Positions 60,936 to 64,000 of a stretch of 64,000 nucleotides of DNA are shown here, piece by piece; within the stretch, counting starts at the first letter, position 1, and each line of letters starts with the position of its first letter. Below the pieces are notes generated by a model. The model was not told the origin of the DNA. It made no database searches and saw only the letters and a list, made by a program, of their open reading frames with translations. Source of the DNA: CAWJNF01 sp963844235 (GTDB lineage Bacteria > Actinomycetota > Thermoleophilia > Gaiellales > Gaiellaceae); the NCBI GenBank assembly GCA_963844235.1, contig CAWJNF010000005.1, positions 372,001-436,000 on the forward strand. Direction: 5' to 3'. The position numbers were made by a program, and so were the translations under genes.

Positions 60936-62183
60936 CTACGGGGAGGACGCGAGGCGCGCGCGCGCGGCGGAGACCGATTCGCGCACCGTGCCGGGGCCGG
61001 GCGCGCCCCGCCGGTGCACGCTCTCCGCGGGCGAGCCTGGAGCCCTGAACGTTCCCTCCCGAACCGTGGAGGCCACCCGCTCGTGGGCGTCCCGGAAAGG
61101 CACGCCCTCGAATACGAGCCGCTCGGCCTCGTCGGTGGCGAGCAGCAGCGGGTCGGAGGCGGCCGCGGCCATACGCTCGCGATCGAGCTCCAGGTCCCGC
61201 ACGAGCGTCGAGAGGGCGGCGAGCGCACGGCGGACGTCCCGGCGGGCGGCGAAGACCGGCGGCTTGTCTTCCTGGAGGTCCAGGTCGTAGGCGAGCGGAA
61301 TTCCCTTGACGGTGGCGAGTAGCCCGGTTAGTCGCCCGATCGCGGTGCCGGCCTTCCCGCGCGCGAGCTCGGCGACGTCAGGGTTCAGCTTCTGCGGCAT
61401 CATCGAAGAGCCGGTGGCGGCCGAGGCCGGGAGGCGCACGAAACCGAACTCCGCCGTCGCCCAGAGGCAGAGCTCCTCTCCGATCCGCGAGAGGTGCGCG
61501 AAGAGGACCGCGCCCGCGTAGAGGTAGTCGAGCGCGAAGTCCCGGTCGGCCACGGCGTCGAGCGAGTTGCGCATCTGATCCTCGCGTGGGGGCAGGTCGA
61601 GGGTCGAGCCGGCGAGCGCGCCGGCGCCGAGCGGTACCGGCTCCGCCTGCCGGCGCGCGAAGGCGAAACGGACGAGATCTCGCTCCAGCATCTCGACCCA
61701 GGCGAGCAGGTGGTGCCCGAGCGTGATCGGCTGCGCGCGCTGCAGATGCGTGTAGCCGGGCATGAGCGTCTCGGCCTCGGCTTCGGCGCGGTCGACGAGG
61801 ACGAGCGCGAGCCCACGAATCGCGGCCAGCGCCTCGTCGCATGCATCCTGGACGTACAGGCGGAACGCCGTCGCGACCTGGTCGTTGCGCGATCGGCCGG
61901 CGTGGACCTTGCGGCCGACGGGCCCGAGAGCCTCCTCGATGGCCGTGTGCACGTCCTCTGCCTCGGGTAGCGAGGCCACGCCCTGCTCTCGGATCCGGGC
62001 GAGCCCGATCTCGATCTCGGACAGCTCGTCAGCGCCCAGGATGCCGGCCGCGTGGAGCCGCCTCGCGTGCATCAGCGTTCCCTCGCAGTCGTACGGGAGC
62101 AGCTCCGCATCGTCGCCGCGCAGGAACTCGGCGACCTCGGGCGCAAGTGGCGCCCCGCCGGTGCGCCCGGCCCAGAGCGTCAT
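60936..62183 (-). CDS. argH: Argininosuccinate lyase
   Basis: A 415-residue argininosuccinate lyase of the fumarase/aspartase superfamily, which splits argininosuccinate into arginine and fumarate. The signature GSSMMPQKLNPD lies at 258-269, and HAGRSRNDQVAT and GYTHLQRAQP mark the other active-site regions. It is somewhat shorter than the usual 450-460 residues. It follows argG on the same strand after a 126-base spacer that contains a hairpin element. Confidence 0.95.
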   Translation of the reverse strand: MTLWAGRTGGAPLAPEVAEFLRGDDAELLPYDCEGTLMHARRLHAAGILGADELSEIEIGLARIREQGVASLPEAEDVHTAIEEALGPVGRKVHAGRSRNDQVATAFRLYVQDACDEALAAIRGLALVLVDRAEAEAETLMPGYTHLQRAQPITLGHHLLAWVEMLERDLVRFAFARRQAEPVPLGAGALAGSTLDLPPREDQMRNSLDAVADRDFALDYLYAGAVLFAHLSRIGEELCLWATAEFGFVRLPASAATGSSMMPQKLNPDVAELARGKAGTAIGRLTGLLATVKGIPLAYDLDLQEDKPPVFAARRDVRRALAALSTLVRDLELDRERMAAAASDPLLLATDEAERLVFEGVPFRDAHERVASTVREGTFRAPGSPAESVHRRGAPGPGTVRESVSAARARLASSP

Positions 62184-62194
62184 CGCACAAGAAC

Positions 62195-62268
62195 GGGGTC
62201 AAGTCTTGCAAACGCACATAAGCCGAGACGGTTGCGGCTCCTTATGTTCGAATGCAAGACTTGACCCC
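62195..62268. repeat. 74-base imperfect palindrome (MITE/REP-like element)
   Basis: GGGGTCAAGTCTTGCA (62195-62210) is the exact inverse of TGCAAGACTTGACCCC (62253-62268). Inside lie ACATAAG/CTTATGT and AGCCG/CGGCT. The whole is a long imperfect hairpin between argG and argH. The GGGGTCAAGTCTTGCA type arm resembles the ends associated with REP-associated (Y1) transposases. Confidence 0.7.
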
Positions 62269-62281
62269 GGGCGGGTCTGGT

Positions 62282-62309
62282 GTAGCGGCCGGATCTCATC
62301 CGGCCCGCC
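62282..62309. repeat. REP-like palindrome at argG 3' end
   Basis: GGCCGGAT, CTC, ATCCGGCC forms a hairpin immediately downstream of argG on the minus strand. It belongs to the GGGCCGGAT family also seen at 51201, 58791 and 59703, and may act as a transcription attenuator between argG and argH. Confidence 0.6.
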
Positions 62310-63521
62310 TCACGCCGAGGTCGCAGCCCGCTTGCGCGCGCGGGCAGCCGCGAGCTCCGTCTCGAGCGATGCGATCCGGATGAAACCTTCTGCCGCCTCA
62401 TGGGGAAACGTCTCCCCGGCGGCGTACGAGGCGAGCGTCTCGGCGTAGAGCGCATTCTCCGAGCGGCGGCCGTTCACGACGGCGACGGCCGGCCGCAGCT
62501 CGACGCGCACCTCGCCGCTGACGAGCTGCTGGGTGTGGTCGACGAAGACGTCGATCGCCTCGCGGACGGGGCTGAACCAGAGGCCGTCGTAGACCACCTC
62601 GGTCCAGCGCGTCTCGAGCTGACGCTTGAGCTGGAGCTCCGCCTTCGTGAGGATCAGGTCCTCGAGGGCGCGGTGGGCGTCGATGAGCACCATCGCCGCC
62701 GGGGCCTCGTAGACCTCGCGGCTCTTGATGCCGACGGCCCGGTTCTCGATCATGTCGATCCGCCCGATCCCGTACGGCCCGGCCGTCTCGTTGAGCTTCC
62801 CGACGAGCGCGAACAGCGGCAACTCCTCGCCGTCCAGCGCGACCGGTAGGCCTTGCTCGAAGGAGAGAACGATCTCGGCCGGCGGCGGTGCGGCATCCGG
62901 GGCACCCGTCAGCTGGTACGGCTCCTCGGGCGGGGCCGTCCACGGGTCCTCGAGCATCCCGGCCTCGATCGACCGGCCCAGGAGGTTCTCGTCGATCGAG
63001 TAGGGCGAGACCCGTGTGGCGCTTACCGGGATACCGCGTGCAAGCGCGTACTCGATCTCCTCCTCGCGCGTCCAGATGCGGTCGCGGAGCGGGGCGATCA
63101 CGTTCACGCCGGGGTAGTTGGCCTTGAACGCAAGCTCGAAGCGAAGCTGGTCGTTGCCCTTGCCGGTGCAGCCGTGCACGACCGCCTCGGCGCCGAGCTC
63201 GAGCGCGAGCGATGCGACCGCCTCGGCGATGACGGGGCGCGACAGCGCCGAGACGAGCGGGTACTTCCCCTCGTAGAGAGCATTCGCCTTGAGGGCCTTC
63301 GCGACCTGGACGTCCGCGAACGAGCTCTTCCGGTCGAGCAGGATCACGTCGGCCGCCCCGGCTGCCCGGCCCCGCTCGATCGCCTGGTCGATGTCGAACG
63401 TTTGGCCGACGTCGACCAGCACCGCGATGACCTCGTCGAAACCGTAGTCCTCGCGTAGCCAGGCGATCGCGCAGGTCGTGTCGAGCCCCCCGGAGTAGGC
63501 GAGGACAGCGGTTCTCGACAT
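62310..63521 (-). CDS. argG: Argininosuccinate synthase
   Basis: A 403-residue synthase that joins citrulline and aspartate with ATP. The PP-loop AYSGGLDTT lies at 8-16, and the family segments GCTGKGNDQLRFE and SPYSIDENLLGRSIEAG (read in parts) are present. It starts 1 base after argR and is part of the leftward arg block. Confidence 0.96.
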   Translation of the reverse strand: MSRTAVLAYSGGLDTTCAIAWLREDYGFDEVIAVLVDVGQTFDIDQAIERGRAAGAADVILLDRKSSFADVQVAKALKANALYEGKYPLVSALSRPVIAEAVASLALELGAEAVVHGCTGKGNDQLRFELAFKANYPGVNVIAPLRDRIWTREEEIEYALARGIPVSATRVSPYSIDENLLGRSIEAGMLEDPWTAPPEEPYQLTGAPDAAPPPAEIVLSFEQGLPVALDGEELPLFALVGKLNETAGPYGIGRIDMIENRAVGIKSREVYEAPAAMVLIDAHRALEDLILTKAELQLKRQLETRWTEVVYDGLWFSPVREAIDVFVDHTQQLVSGEVRVELRPAVAVVNGRRSENALYAETLASYAAGETFPHEAAEGFIRIASLETELAAARARKRAATSA

Positions 63522-63522
63522 G

Positions 63523-63993
63523 TCAGGCCGCTCCTTCCATCAGGTAGCCCCTGAGCTCGTCGCGCAGCGCGGCGCCCGGGACGCCGTCTCGTGCCACGAC
63601 CAGGATCGTGTTCTCGCCGGCGACCGTTCCGATCACGTCCGGATGGCCCGCCTGGTCGATCGAGTCGGCGAGCGGCGCCGCGTAGCCGCGAGGCGTGAGG
63701 ACGACGACCAGGTTTCCGCTCGACTCGAAGCTCAGCGCCCAGCGACGCAGCGCGAGGACGAGCTCTCGGCGCCGGTCGCCGTTCTGCGTGCCCGGCGGTG
63801 CGTAGATCAGCCGACCGTCGGGCGCGCGGACCTTGACGAGACCGAGCTCTGTCACGTCGCGCGAGACGGTCGTCTGGACGACGTCGTAGCCGGCGCTCCG
63901 CAGTGCCTCGGCGAGCTCGGTCTGCGTCGCAATCGGCTGCTCTCGCACGAGGCGCAGGATCGCGCCCTGGCGCTCCCTTCGGGCCTGCGTCAC
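63523..63993 (-). CDS. argR: Arginine repressor ArgR
   Basis: A 156-residue repressor: an N-terminal winged helix with QTELAEALRSAGYDVVQTTVSRDVTELGL (read in parts) and a C-terminal oligomerisation and arginine-binding domain with GTVAGENTILVVAR. With arginine it binds operators and represses arginine biosynthesis, probably including this operon. Start is GTG 63993. The operon promoter lies beyond the window end. Confidence 0.94.
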   Translation of the reverse strand: MTQARRERQGAILRLVREQPIATQTELAEALRSAGYDVVQTTVSRDVTELGLVKVRAPDGRLIYAPPGTQNGDRRRELVLALRRWALSFESSGNLVVVLTPRGYAAPLADSIDQAGHPDVIGTVAGENTILVVARDGVPGAALRDELRGYLMEGAA

Positions 63994-64000
63994 GGCTCGA

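Noticed and set aside
1..64000. CRISPR arrays and rRNA genes
   Set aside because: I saw no regularly spaced short repeats and no rRNA-like sequence.

Overview
The window is high-GC bacterial DNA with GTG and TTG starts common and genes packed into long polycistronic blocks joined by 4-base ATGA/GTGA/TTGA overlaps. The overall style fits a high-GC actinobacterium: a MEDS-HATPase anti-sigma protein, a DUF1707 protein, a DUF6510 protein beside a sulfite-oxidase-like enzyme, and FCD-type GntR and IclR regulators. A Thermoleophilia-like member (Gaiella/Solirubrobacter side) is my guess for the class; the class is inference. At least seven genes, one of them the biosynthetic gene lysA, carry single-base frameshifts, so part of the sequence probably holds assembly or sequencing errors.

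Positions 1-29.7 kb form an accessory catabolic and transport region. A leftward block (1-2465) holds the N-terminal part of an unknown protein, an aldo/keto reductase and an enolase-superfamily enzyme. A rightward block (2517-9277) holds a cupin, an IclR regulator, an SDR, a trimethylamine-dehydrogenase-like flavoprotein, a creatininase-family amidohydrolase, an acetamidase/formamidase-family protein and a Gfo/Idh oxidoreductase. A leftward block (9280-13352) holds an M24 peptidase, a DJ-1/PfpI protein, a SnoaL-like protein, an amidohydrolase, a small alpha/beta-barrel protein and a GntR regulator. A rightward block (13459-29691) holds a PhyH dioxygenase, two phosphotriesterase-like lactonase-type hydrolases, three SDRs, a C45-type Ntn hydrolase, a peptide-type ABC transporter with two tandem binding proteins, a second cupin, an MFS transporter and a 2-hydroxyacid dehydrogenase. 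The mix (import, C-N and amide cleavage, lactone opening, many dehydrogenases, two regulators) suggests uptake and breakdown of one family of nitrogen-containing organic compounds. The substrate cannot be read from the sequence.

Positions 29.7-47.6 kb are mixed: an MBL hydrolase, an unknown membrane protein, a two-subunit CoA-transferase, a sulfite-oxidase-like/FNR-like/DUF6510 trio, a channel-like membrane protein with a replaced filter, UppP, a cytochrome c, a PaaK-like ligase, tRNA-Ser(GGA), an MscS channel, an RsbA-like anti-sigma protein, small SRPBCC and VOC proteins, two exported proteins, a DMT exporter, a MaoC-like/acyl-CoA ligase pair, a decayed MscS fragment and a DUF1707 protein.

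Positions 47.6-49.4 kb contain an attachment-site-like arrangement: 62 bases of the 3' part of tRNA-Ser(CGA) are duplicated 1,486 bases away, bracketing an M23-peptidase-like gene. tRNA-Ser(CGA) and tRNA-Ser(GCT) follow.

Positions 49.5-64 kb are core-like: GroES, FabF, a rhodanese, a HAD phosphatase, a potassium-uptake array (TrkA, two tandem TrkH, KtrB, KtrA), an aquaporin, and the leftward argR-argG-argH-lysA block. That block is interrupted by a 74-base hairpin element, and REP-like palindromes sit at several nearby gene ends.
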